From contig JAFLKN010000040.1 of assembly GCA_019163175.1 (NCBI GenBank), forward strand, positions 1 through 58,787: DNA of 58,787 nt, given 5' to 3'. The DNA is from Prolixibacteraceae bacterium (GTDB lineage Bacteria; Bacteroidota; Bacteroidia; Bacteroidales; Prolixibacteraceae). Both the position numbers and the translations under genes were made by a program. Under the pieces are notes generated by a model, which was given only the letters and a program-made list of their open reading frames with translations, had not been told where the DNA came from and did not search any database. Below, one piece after another: positions 37,922-46,162 of this stretch (position 1 is its first letter; each line of letters opens with the position of its first letter).

Positions 37922-40351
37922 ATGACAAAAAAGGTGTTGTTTTTTCTGATGTTGATGGTTGCCTTGAATTCCGGGGCACAAACCATTTATCTTTCTACTT
38001 TGGGGAATGATGCTAATCCGGGGACGAAAGAAAGACCCGTTTCAACGTTTGCAAAAGCTCAGCAGTTGGTCAGAAAACTGCCGGAAGGAGCTTCTGTAAA
38101 GGTGCTTTTTGCCCCGGGTGTTTATTATTTACCTGAAACCATCAGTTTTACTGAGAATGATAATAAAGCTTCTGTACTTTATCAGGCTGAAGAAGAAGGC
38201 TCGACAATCATTTCCGGTGGAACTCTGCTCAAGTTAAATTGGAAACAATCGGAGAAAGGTATTTTTGTTGCAATGGTTGAAGGAAATCCGTTTATCGACC
38301 AGTTGTATATCAACGGCAAACGTCAGCGGATGGCGCGTTTCCCAAATGCAATTGCAGGTAAAAATGTATTCGACACCTGGGATTTGAGTCATCAGGCCAA
38401 ACCTGATTCTGCGAATTCACCCTTGTCTCCGGAAAGGATTCGGCGCTGGAAAAATCCGGAAGGTGGCTACATTCATGCCATGCATTCGGCTTTGTGGGGC
38501 GACATGCACTGGATTATCAAAGGAAAAAAAGCTGATGGAACATTAAATTATGAAGGCGGATGGCAAAATAATCGTCCTTCGGAAATGCACCCGGTTTACC
38601 GCATGGTCGAAAATATTTTTGAAGAATTGGATGCCCCCGGTGAATGGTTTTTCGACCGGAAAGAACAGCAACTTTATTTTATGCCTGAACCGGATGTTGA
38701 TTTGAAAACAGCAACCGTTGAGATTGTTCGGCTCAGACATTTAATAGAGTTTAACGGCTCAAAGGAAAAACCGGTGAGAAATGTTCACCTGAAAGGATTT
38801 GTTTTTCGTCATGCTGCGCGCACATTTATGGAGAATAAGGAACCGCTTTTGCGCTCCGACTGGACGGTTTACCGCGGCGCTGTACTGGTTTATTCGGGTG
38901 CCGAAGATTGCAGCGTGGTCGATTGTGAATTCGACCAGGTTGGTGGCAATACGATTCTGGTCAATAATTACAACCGGAGAATCAGCATAAAAGGGTGTTA
39001 CATTCATCACAGCGGGGCAAACGGAATTGCCTTTGTGGGCGACCCGGAAGCAGTGCGCAGCCCGATTTTCAGGTATGGCCCGCAAAATTTTTCTGCTATG
39101 GACCGGACTCGGGGACCGAAAAACGACAATTATCCGGAGGATTGCCTTGTAGAAGATTGCCTGATTACCATGACCGGAAGGGATGAAAAGCAAACGGCAC
39201 CGGTTCACATCTCCATGTCACACAAAATCAGGGTAAATCATTGTTCCATTTACGATGTTCCCCGGGCAGGAATCAACATTAACGAAGGAACTTTTGGTGG
39301 CCACATCATCGAAAATTGCGATGTTTTCAATACTGTGCTTGAAACCGGCGACCACGGCAGTTTTAACTCCTGGGGGCGTGACCGTTTCTGGACTCCCGAC
39401 ATCAATCAAACGGTGCCCGAAGTAGCTCAAAATCCGAATTTGCCTTTCCTCGATATGCTCGAACCAAACATCATCAGAAACAGCCGCTGGCGATGCGACC
39501 ACGGTTGGGATATCGATTTGGACGACGGTTCTTCATGGTACCGTATCTACAATAACCTTTTACTCAACGGTGGATTGAAAATGCGCGAAGGATACAACAG
39601 GCAGGCGACCAATAACGTGATAGTCAACAACAGTCTGCACCCGCATGTGTGGTACCCCAACAGTGGCGATATTTTCAAAAGTAACATCGTTTTTACAGCT
39701 TATCGACCGGCTGTAATGAACCGTGGAATTGCAGCCGATGGAAAATGGGGAAAAGAGCTGGACAACAATTTCTTTGTGGCAACGGCTGTTGAAATGACAA
39801 AGTTTGCCCAAAATGGCTGCGATGCAAACTCTTCTTTTGGCGATCCTCTTTTTGTGAATTCTGTAATTGGTGATTTCAGGGTAAAAGAAGGTTCTCCAGC
39901 CCTTAATCTCGGATTCGTAAATTTTCCGATGAATGAATTTGGGGTGACCAAACCTTCGTTGAAAGTCCTTGCAAAAACACCGGTTATTCCGGCAATTTTG
40001 ATAAAATCAGAAGAGAAAGCGTCTTCCGCCAGCAATCGTTCAATATTATGGGCCGGTGCGAAATTACATGAGCCGGTTGGCGACGAATTATCTGCTTTTG
40101 GAGCGGCTTTTGCCGACGGTGGCGTTTCCATTTCGCAGTTGGATGAAAACTCAGTTCTGAAAAAATATGGTCTGAAAACCGGGGACCTGATTCAGAAAAT
40201 CAATGCTACAAAAATCAAAAATACTGCTGAACTAGAAGCTTATCTGGAGGCCAGTCAGAAGGTAACCAATCATACGTTTTTCATTCTTCGCAATCAACAA
40301 AAATTTGAAATAAAAGTCAACCAGGTCTTGCCGTTAATTAACATTGAATAA
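37922..40351 (+). CDS. Right-handed beta-helix enzyme (GH141-like) with C-terminal PDZ domain
   Basis: An 809-residue secreted protein with signal peptide ending SGAQ. It starts with the typical parallel beta-helix entry IYLSTLGNDANPGTKERPVS, followed by GWQNNRPSEMHPVYRMVENI and repeating coils (GCYIHHSGANGIAFVGDP, DVPRAGININEGTFGGHIIE, DHGSFNSWGRDRFW). These resemble GH141 proteins, which include an alpha-L-fucosidase of pectin (RG-II) degradation and a xylanase. From about residue 730 there is a PDZ module (SVLKKYGLKTGDLIQKINAT, then KIKNTAELEAYLE). PDZ domains bind peptide C-termini, so it may dock to a partner protein. The gene is 18 bases before the divergent GH29. Confidence 0.75.
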   Translation: MTKKVLFFLMLMVALNSGAQTIYLSTLGNDANPGTKERPVSTFAKAQQLVRKLPEGASVKVLFAPGVYYLPETISFTENDNKASVLYQAEEEGSTIISGGTLLKLNWKQSEKGIFVAMVEGNPFIDQLYINGKRQRMARFPNAIAGKNVFDTWDLSHQAKPDSANSPLSPERIRRWKNPEGGYIHAMHSALWGDMHWIIKGKKADGTLNYEGGWQNNRPSEMHPVYRMVENIFEELDAPGEWFFDRKEQQLYFMPEPDVDLKTATVEIVRLRHLIEFNGSKEKPVRNVHLKGFVFRHAARTFMENKEPLLRSDWTVYRGAVLVYSGAEDCSVVDCEFDQVGGNTILVNNYNRRISIKGCYIHHSGANGIAFVGDPEAVRSPIFRYGPQNFSAMDRTRGPKNDNYPEDCLVEDCLITMTGRDEKQTAPVHISMSHKIRVNHCSIYDVPRAGININEGTFGGHIIENCDVFNTVLETGDHGSFNSWGRDRFWTPDINQTVPEVAQNPNLPFLDMLEPNIIRNSRWRCDHGWDIDLDDGSSWYRIYNNLLLNGGLKMREGYNRQATNNVIVNNSLHPHVWYPNSGDIFKSNIVFTAYRPAVMNRGIAADGKWGKELDNNFFVATAVEMTKFAQNGCDANSSFGDPLFVNSVIGDFRVKEGSPALNLGFVNFPMNEFGVTKPSLKVLAKTPVIPAILIKSEEKASSASNRSILWAGAKLHEPVGDELSAFGAAFADGGVSISQLDENSVLKKYGLKTGDLIQKINATKIKNTAELEAYLEASQKVTNHTFFILRNQQKFEIKVNQVLPLINIE

Positions 40352-40369
40352 CCAACTAAAATCAAACCA

Positions 40370-41425
40370 ATGAAACTACAATCAATCATTACAATTTGCT
40401 TTGGAATCACCCTCCTGATGTGGTCCTGCAACAGCGAAAAAGTGGTAAAACATACTCCTGCCAATCAAAAAACCGAAGCAATTGCAGAATGGGAAAGCCT
40501 TCGTTTTGGCGCATTTGTTCATTTTAACGACAACACTTGTTTGGTTCGTGAATTTTCAAAAAACACCGACCCTGCTGTGTTTAATCCTGTCAATCTCGAT
40601 TTCGATTCAATGATGACTACTTTTCAGGAAGCGGGCGTAAAATATGCGGTGCTGACTACCCGCCACACTTCCGGATTTAGCCTGTGGGACAGCAAATTAA
40701 CGAAGTTTGATGTGGCCGAAAGTCCGTTCAAGAAAGATGTGGTCAGATTGTTTGTGGATGCCTGCCGTAAACACAACATCAAACCTTGTTTGTACTATTG
40801 CTTGTGGGGCAGCAAAGACTGGAACCCGGTCAGCTGGAACCCAACGATTAAAACTGAATTGGAGACTACCACGCCAAAGCAAATCATTCTTTCGCAATTG
40901 GCAGAGCTGGCTGAAAACTATGGCGACATTTATGCCTTTTGGCTCGACATGCAGTGCTGGGCTGATACTACGCTTTCGCCACAGGAATCATACGATTTAC
41001 TGAAAAGCAAAAATCCCAAAACTTTTGTCCATTTCAATCAGCATGTTCAGGATGGAAGCAAAGTCAGATATTTCCCAACCGATATCATCAACGGAGAAGA
41101 ACGCACTCCGCCGGTTGCAGGCCACAATCCCAACCGGGAAATCGACGGTCAAAATTATTACCTGCCTTTTGAATATGAAATTACCTCGCAGCGCTGCGAT
41201 TCACTTTCACTCGGCAATGGCCTGATGAAGGGCTCCTGCTGGTTTACGTTTCCCGTGAGCCAGTTTTATCCGGTGGACAGCCTCTATAAATACATCCAAC
41301 AAAATTTCGACCGTGGAGGTAGCAATATTCTGCTTTCGACTGCGCCCGATAAAACCGGAACATACAGTCAGGCAAACAGCGATAGCATTATTAAGTTGGG
41401 TAAATTGATTTGGGGTAAAGAATAA
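40370..41425 (+). CDS. Divergent GH29-type alpha-L-fucosidase lipoprotein
   Basis: A 351-residue lipoprotein (lipobox LMWSC, cysteine near residue 20). The GH29 barrel landmarks are all present though changed: RFGAFVHFN instead of the usual G-x-F-x-H-W-G, YAVLTTRHTSGFSLW, and YGDIYAFWLDMQCW with Asp193 at the nucleophile position. The end NILLSTAPDKTG matches the N-LL-N-x-x-P strand. It lacks the C-terminal beta-sandwich of larger GH29 proteins (usual length 430 or more). It is the last gene before the inverted repeat at 41435 and may end that transcript. Confidence 0.75.
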   Translation: MKLQSIITICFGITLLMWSCNSEKVVKHTPANQKTEAIAEWESLRFGAFVHFNDNTCLVREFSKNTDPAVFNPVNLDFDSMMTTFQEAGVKYAVLTTRHTSGFSLWDSKLTKFDVAESPFKKDVVRLFVDACRKHNIKPCLYYCLWGSKDWNPVSWNPTIKTELETTTPKQIILSQLAELAENYGDIYAFWLDMQCWADTTLSPQESYDLLKSKNPKTFVHFNQHVQDGSKVRYFPTDIINGEERTPPVAGHNPNREIDGQNYYLPFEYEITSQRCDSLSLGNGLMKGSCWFTFPVSQFYPVDSLYKYIQQNFDRGGSNILLSTAPDKTGTYSQANSDSIIKLGKLIWGKE

Positions 41426-41434
41426 CCTGATTTT

Positions 41435-41481
41435 TCGGAAACGATTTCGGAAAATAAAAACGTTTCCGAAAACGTTTCCGG
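41435..41481. promoter_or_regulatory. 19-bp inverted repeat with AAACGTTT cores, likely regulator site
   Basis: Left arm 41435-41453 pairs with right arm 41463-41481 at 17 of 19 positions, separated by nine bases. The right side carries two AACGTTTCC blocks; AAACGTTT-type palindromes are typical of LacI-family operators. The element sits 10 bases after the GH29 stop and about 74 bases before the GH2 start, with no T-run after it, so a regulator operator fits better than a terminator. No cognate regulator gene is in the window. Confidence 0.55.
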
Positions 41482-41554
41482 TAATTCATTGCCACTATAT
41501 TTTCATACTGAAATCTCATTTTCCTACTTTTAAGCAAACTAACTATTTGCTAAC

Positions 41555-44368
41555 ATGAACAAAATGAGATTTTTATTGGTACTCTCAATTGTTTCTTTTT
41601 TTGCCATCTCTACTCAGGCCGGTCGCACAACCTATGGCGAAACGCGAATTTCACTAAACGGTTTCTGGCAGTTTAAAACCGATCCCCTTCAAAAAGGACA
41701 ACAGCAGCAATGGTATTCATCCACATTTAATGATACCGGTTGGGATAAAATGGAAGTCCCCGGAAGCTGGGAACTGATGAATGAAACTGCCAACTATATC
41801 GGGATTGCGTGGTACAGAACTACTTTCAAAACTCCTGAAATCTCAGGCGAGAAACGCTTCTTCTTGGAGTTTGAAGCCGTGAGTATGAGCTACAAAGTTT
41901 ACCTGAACGGCAAATTGGTGGCCGGGCAACTGGTCGGCAATTACCACGAACGATACGATATAACTGATTTCCTGAATAAAAGCAGTATCAATACTCTGGC
42001 CGTTGAAGTGGATAACCGCCTGACCTGGGGCGCATATACCAATTGGGGAGGAATCCGCCGTCCGGTAACGCTTTGTGTGGTTGAACCTGTTTTTATTGAA
42101 CGTCAGGAAGTGGTTTCCGCTCCTGATTTGGCCAAAGGGACAGCCGAAGTGAATGTTCGCGTTTTTATCAGGAATACTTCAGGAAAAGATCAAACGGTAA
42201 ATTGCCTGGCAAGACTTGAATTAGAAGGAAAACCGGTGACCAAAAGTTTATCAACGGGTGTGAAAATTCCGGCTAATGGAACTGAATCCGCTTTGCTGAA
42301 ATTCAAATTGTCGAAAGCACAAACCAAACTCTGGCATTTCGAGCGACCCAATTTATATACATCGGAAATTACTTTGCTGGATGGCGAACGAAGGGTGGGT
42401 AGTTATTCCGACCGTTTTGGTATCCGGAAACTAGAACTCGATGGATACAATTTCAAACTCAATGGCGAGCCTGTTCGTCTGGCCGGTTACAATTGGGTGG
42501 CCGACGACCGGACAACCGGAAACACTTTGCCCGCATGGCGATACAAAGAAGACATTGACCGGATGAAATCGCTGGGAGCCAACATGGCCCGCCTGTCGCA
42601 TCGTCCGTTGCCTGAAGATGTGATGGATTACCTCGATGAAAAGGGAATTCTGGTGGTTTCTGAATTCAATAACTGGTCGCAGTTTATCAATCCTGATTCG
42701 CCCGAACCGCGTGAGTTTGCCACAAAACTGGTACATCAGCAATTCAATCATCCCTGCGTGGTGGGCTGGAGTGTGGGCAACGAAATGGGAGACCAAAAGA
42801 CCAACGTAAAAGTAAATGCTTACGTGGAGTCTATCATCCGTTACATCAAACAAAATCTGGACACAACGAGGTTTGTGTTGTATGTTTCCAATTCTGCCGA
42901 CTGGCAGGAAAACGATGCCGCGAAGTACTGCGATTTTATCATGATCAACAAGTACGATTTCGGGATGGGCTACGAAAAAGCAATTGACGCACTCAAAGCC
43001 AAATACCCCAATAAACCGGTGTTCATGTCGGAATACGGAAGCCACACAGCCAGCCTGATTTACGATACACCCAACAAAACCAAATATACTACGCTGATTG
43101 CGGATAAGTTTTCAGGAAAAGAAAACCTGTTTGGCTTTGCCGTGTGGACATACAATGATTACCGAAGCACGTATCAATCGCCAAATCCTGCAACGGCTAC
43201 ACCCATGCACCAAAACCGGCAGTGGGGCTGTGTGGACGATTACCGCAACAAAAAACGCGCTTTCTGGCAAATGAAAGATTTGTATGCGCCGGTTCGTTCG
43301 CTGGATGTAAAAACCACTGCCAATGGAAATCTGGTTTCGGTAAATATGGTAGTGCAACCGCGCAATTTGCTCGATATTCCTTCTTTTAAATTGAAAGATT
43401 ATCGCCTGATTTGGGAGGTGGTGGCAACAGATGGAAATACCAAAACAGGCGGATTCATTCAGCTTCCTGAAATAGTTCCCGGCGCGCCGACATTGAACTT
43501 TACTTCGAATTTTGGCCAATCGGCCGAATCCGCTTTGCTGAAAGTCACCCTGCTTTCATCCACCGGGTACAATGTGAAAGACACTACGATTTACTTGGCC
43601 AAACCTGAACCACCAAAAGTGGTGGCAGTTATTCCGGCATCGCGATCGGTAAGGGTGGTGTTCGATAAGAATGAATTTTCGACCGAATATGCTCTGAAAT
43701 ATACCATTAAAGGAGAAACTAAAACCACGGCTTCAACCATCGATCATTACATCGATTTAACCGGTCTGGCAGCCGATGTGCCTTGTGAGATTTCGGTAGT
43801 TTGCATCAACGGGGCAGGCGAGGGGCAGCCTTCCTGGCCTGTAACAATTGTTTCCAAATATGGAACCAAAAGTTTGCCTCCTGTAATTTGGCTGACAGAA
43901 GCCGGCAACAAGGAATGCACCTTTGGAATGGGGTATACTTATACCGATCAGTTTTACGAAGTTCGTTATACCACATCACCTGCCGATTCGGCTTCGTGGA
44001 AGGTGATTCCTTCGCGTGTTTTTGGCGCGTTCAGGGTCTCTGAATTGGAAAACGGACGAAAATATTATCTGCAAATGCGCTGCATCCCGCAGGGTGGTGG
44101 TACTCCCAGCGAGTGGAGCGAAATACTGACTGCCAATCCTGGAACAACGGCTCTGTCGGGAGAAGCAAAAATAAAGGGCGTTATTCAGCAGAACAGCGAA
44201 ACTATTCTTTCGGTTAGTCCGGCTAAAAACGCTTCAGGGTATATAATCAGCTACGAAACCGATGGAAAGCAAGTAGAAGAACTGATCAATCAATCTGAAA
44301 TTGAATACGTTTTGCTCCGGAAGGTGGGCAAAAGCGGAGTGAAAAATAGTTCCATCAAAGCATTTTAA
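41555..44368 (+). CDS. GH2-family beta-glycosidase with Fn3-like C-terminal domains
   Basis: A 937-residue secreted protein (signal peptide to about residue 22; ATG 41564 is an alternative start). Domain order: jelly-roll sugar-binding domain (SLNGFWQFK, VYLNGKLVAG, WGGIRRPV), immunoglobulin-like domain, (beta/alpha)8 barrel from about residue 305 (FGIRKLELDGYNFKLNGEPV), then two to three Fn3-like domains. The acid/base Glu410 lies in WSVGNEMGD and the nucleophile Glu493 in FMSEYG. GH2 covers beta-galactosidases, beta-glucuronidases and beta-mannosidases; the specificity is not readable. It heads the block after the inverted repeat and is followed by GH43 after 16 bases. Confidence 0.9.
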   Translation: MNKMRFLLVLSIVSFFAISTQAGRTTYGETRISLNGFWQFKTDPLQKGQQQQWYSSTFNDTGWDKMEVPGSWELMNETANYIGIAWYRTTFKTPEISGEKRFFLEFEAVSMSYKVYLNGKLVAGQLVGNYHERYDITDFLNKSSINTLAVEVDNRLTWGAYTNWGGIRRPVTLCVVEPVFIERQEVVSAPDLAKGTAEVNVRVFIRNTSGKDQTVNCLARLELEGKPVTKSLSTGVKIPANGTESALLKFKLSKAQTKLWHFERPNLYTSEITLLDGERRVGSYSDRFGIRKLELDGYNFKLNGEPVRLAGYNWVADDRTTGNTLPAWRYKEDIDRMKSLGANMARLSHRPLPEDVMDYLDEKGILVVSEFNNWSQFINPDSPEPREFATKLVHQQFNHPCVVGWSVGNEMGDQKTNVKVNAYVESIIRYIKQNLDTTRFVLYVSNSADWQENDAAKYCDFIMINKYDFGMGYEKAIDALKAKYPNKPVFMSEYGSHTASLIYDTPNKTKYTTLIADKFSGKENLFGFAVWTYNDYRSTYQSPNPATATPMHQNRQWGCVDDYRNKKRAFWQMKDLYAPVRSLDVKTTANGNLVSVNMVVQPRNLLDIPSFKLKDYRLIWEVVATDGNTKTGGFIQLPEIVPGAPTLNFTSNFGQSAESALLKVTLLSSTGYNVKDTTIYLAKPEPPKVVAVIPASRSVRVVFDKNEFSTEYALKYTIKGETKTTASTIDHYIDLTGLAADVPCEISVVCINGAGEGQPSWPVTIVSKYGTKSLPPVIWLTEAGNKECTFGMGYTYTDQFYEVRYTTSPADSASWKVIPSRVFGAFRVSELENGRKYYLQMRCIPQGGGTPSEWSEILTANPGTTALSGEAKIKGVIQQNSETILSVSPAKNASGYIISYETDGKQVEELINQSEIEYVLLRKVGKSGVKNSSIKAF

Positions 44369-44384
44369 AAATTCCCGATAAAAT

Positions 44385-46028
44385 ATGAAACACTTCATGT
44401 TATTTGCCTTTGGACTTATAATTTCAGTTGCGCTTCATGCACAATGCCCGGCGCCAAAAGCCTATACCAATCCGGTTATTGCCGGATTCTTCCCTGACCC
44501 TTCTGTGGTTCGGGTTGGCGACGATTATTATTGCGTGAATTCCACGTTTGAATATTTTCCGGCCATTGTTATTTCGCACTCCAAAGATTTGGTGAACTGG
44601 CAGCAGATTGGCCATGTATTTACGAAAAGTGAAGATTTGGATTTGAGCTATTTCTTCGATGGAATGGGAATTTGGGCACCCGATATTTCGTATTACAACG
44701 GCGAGTTTTATATTTTTTACTGTCTGGTTCAGTTGAGCAAAGATCGCAGTACCAACGTTCGCGGCAACTACATGATGAAATCGAAACATATTCTGGGACC
44801 CTGGAGCAAGCCGGTTCAAATCACCAATTTTGGGAGCGACCCTTCGCATTTTGTTGACGACGATGGCGAACATTTCATGCTGTTTGCTGCCGGAATACCA
44901 ACTGGCAACGGAACCAAAATTGTGAAACTGAACCGCGAATGCACCCGAATGGTTGAAGAGCCACGCTGGCTGGAGACCGAGGGTAAAAAGGCGGCTCCTG
45001 AAGGTCCGCACATGTTCAAAAAAGATGGTTGGTATTATTTTGTAATGGCTGCCTCCAGCGGACTATTTAACGGTCACCACATGCTGGTTGCCCGCTCGAA
45101 ATCGGTTTACGGTCCTTTCGAGAATTCACCCAATAATCCTTATCTCACGCAGCGTGACCCGAATGCCATCAATTTTCACCAGGGACACGGAAAAATTTTC
45201 AATACCCAAAATGGCGAATGGTTTACAATGGTCCTTTCGCAGCGCTGGATACCCGGCGAAATCCGGGGGCAGAAGCGCGGCATCAGTCAGTTGGGGCGCG
45301 AAACTTCGCTCGAACGAATTACATGGGACGAAAACGGCTGGCCAGTTGCCAACGGTGGCAAAGGTCCGCTCGATGCCAATATCCGTCCAAACCTGCCGTG
45401 GACAACCGTTTTCAATCCTTCGGGCGATGAGTTCACCGACAAGCAGTTGGGCATTCAGTGGGTATTCCGCCGTAACCCGGTGTACGAAAATTTCAGCCTG
45501 ACAGAGAAAAAAGGGCATTTGCGGATTTATTCCGGTGATTTCGACATCGATACCATTTTAGGCCGAAACCTGATTGTGCAACGCGAACGCTGGATGAATT
45601 TTACAGCAACAGCCAAACTCACCTTTAATCCGGAATCCAAAGAACAGGCCGGTATAACCGGTTATTACGATACCAAAACGTATGTCCGACTGGGATTGCA
45701 GCGTGCCGAAAACGGGAAACTGCAACTGATTTTGGAAGAACGCCGTTATGGCAAAAAATCGGTTCTGAAAGTGACTGACGATATCAAAAGCAACACGGTT
45801 TATCTGCGCATGAAAGTGGATAAGCTGCGCCGCGAATTCTTTTACAGTTACGACAGCAAAACCTGGCTCGATGCCGGTGTAATTTCCGATGCCGCGTTTT
45901 TGAGCGATCAGGGAACACCCAACTGGGGCTTTATGGGCATGATGACCGGCGTTTATTGCTTCAACCGCGGAACCGGCAAACGGATACCGGCTGATTTTGA
46001 TTTTTTCAGGATAGAAGAAGAAGAGTAA
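44385..46028 (+). CDS. GH43-family beta-xylosidase/alpha-L-arabinofuranosidase
   Basis: A 547-residue secreted protein (signal peptide ending LHAQ). The five-bladed propeller spans about residues 24-330 with the three expected acids: Asp38 (base, FFPDPSVV), Asp152 (pKa modulator, GSDPSHFVD) and Glu206 (acid, APEGPHMF). The C-terminal beta-sandwich (about 350-547) is the GH43-associated DUF1349-like accessory domain that caps the active site in two-domain GH43 xylosidases. It should remove beta-xylose or alpha-arabinose from side chains. It is followed by a structured gap of 134 bases. Confidence 0.92.
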   Translation: MKHFMLFAFGLIISVALHAQCPAPKAYTNPVIAGFFPDPSVVRVGDDYYCVNSTFEYFPAIVISHSKDLVNWQQIGHVFTKSEDLDLSYFFDGMGIWAPDISYYNGEFYIFYCLVQLSKDRSTNVRGNYMMKSKHILGPWSKPVQITNFGSDPSHFVDDDGEHFMLFAAGIPTGNGTKIVKLNRECTRMVEEPRWLETEGKKAAPEGPHMFKKDGWYYFVMAASSGLFNGHHMLVARSKSVYGPFENSPNNPYLTQRDPNAINFHQGHGKIFNTQNGEWFTMVLSQRWIPGEIRGQKRGISQLGRETSLERITWDENGWPVANGGKGPLDANIRPNLPWTTVFNPSGDEFTDKQLGIQWVFRRNPVYENFSLTEKKGHLRIYSGDFDIDTILGRNLIVQRERWMNFTATAKLTFNPESKEQAGITGYYDTKTYVRLGLQRAENGKLQLILEERRYGKKSVLKVTDDIKSNTVYLRMKVDKLRREFFYSYDSKTWLDAGVISDAAFLSDQGTPNWGFMGMMTGVYCFNRGTGKRIPADFDFFRIEEEE

Positions 46029-46034
46029 ACTTAG

Positions 46035-46119
46035 AATAGTCCGAAGGACTATAATTTGAATAACCACCGGTGAAACCGGTGGCAATAATGAGAATAAATT
46101 TGGAACCCCGAAGTGGGTT
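46035..46119. repeat. Three consecutive stem-loops, possible dispersed intergenic repeat
   Basis: Stem 1 is TAGTCC-GAA-GGACTA (46036-46050), stem 2 is CCACCGGT-GAA-ACCGGTGG (46063-46081) and stem 3 is GAACCC-CGAAGT-GGGTTC (46102-46119). All three stems are perfect and each loop contains GAA. They fill the gap between GH43 and the second beta-helix gene. The regular layout looks like a mobile or dispersed palindromic element rather than a terminator, since no T-run follows directly. Confidence 0.7.
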
Positions 46120-46162
46120 CAATATCATAACAACAATTTTTAAATAGAGGAAATTCCAGATT

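Noticed and set aside
41435-41481. Reading the inverted repeat as an intrinsic terminator or CRISPR repeat
   Set aside because: No T-run follows and there is only one pair of arms with a nine-base spacer; an operator fits better.
46035-46119. Small CRISPR-like array
   Set aside because: The three palindromes have different sequences and unequal spacers, so they are not direct repeats.
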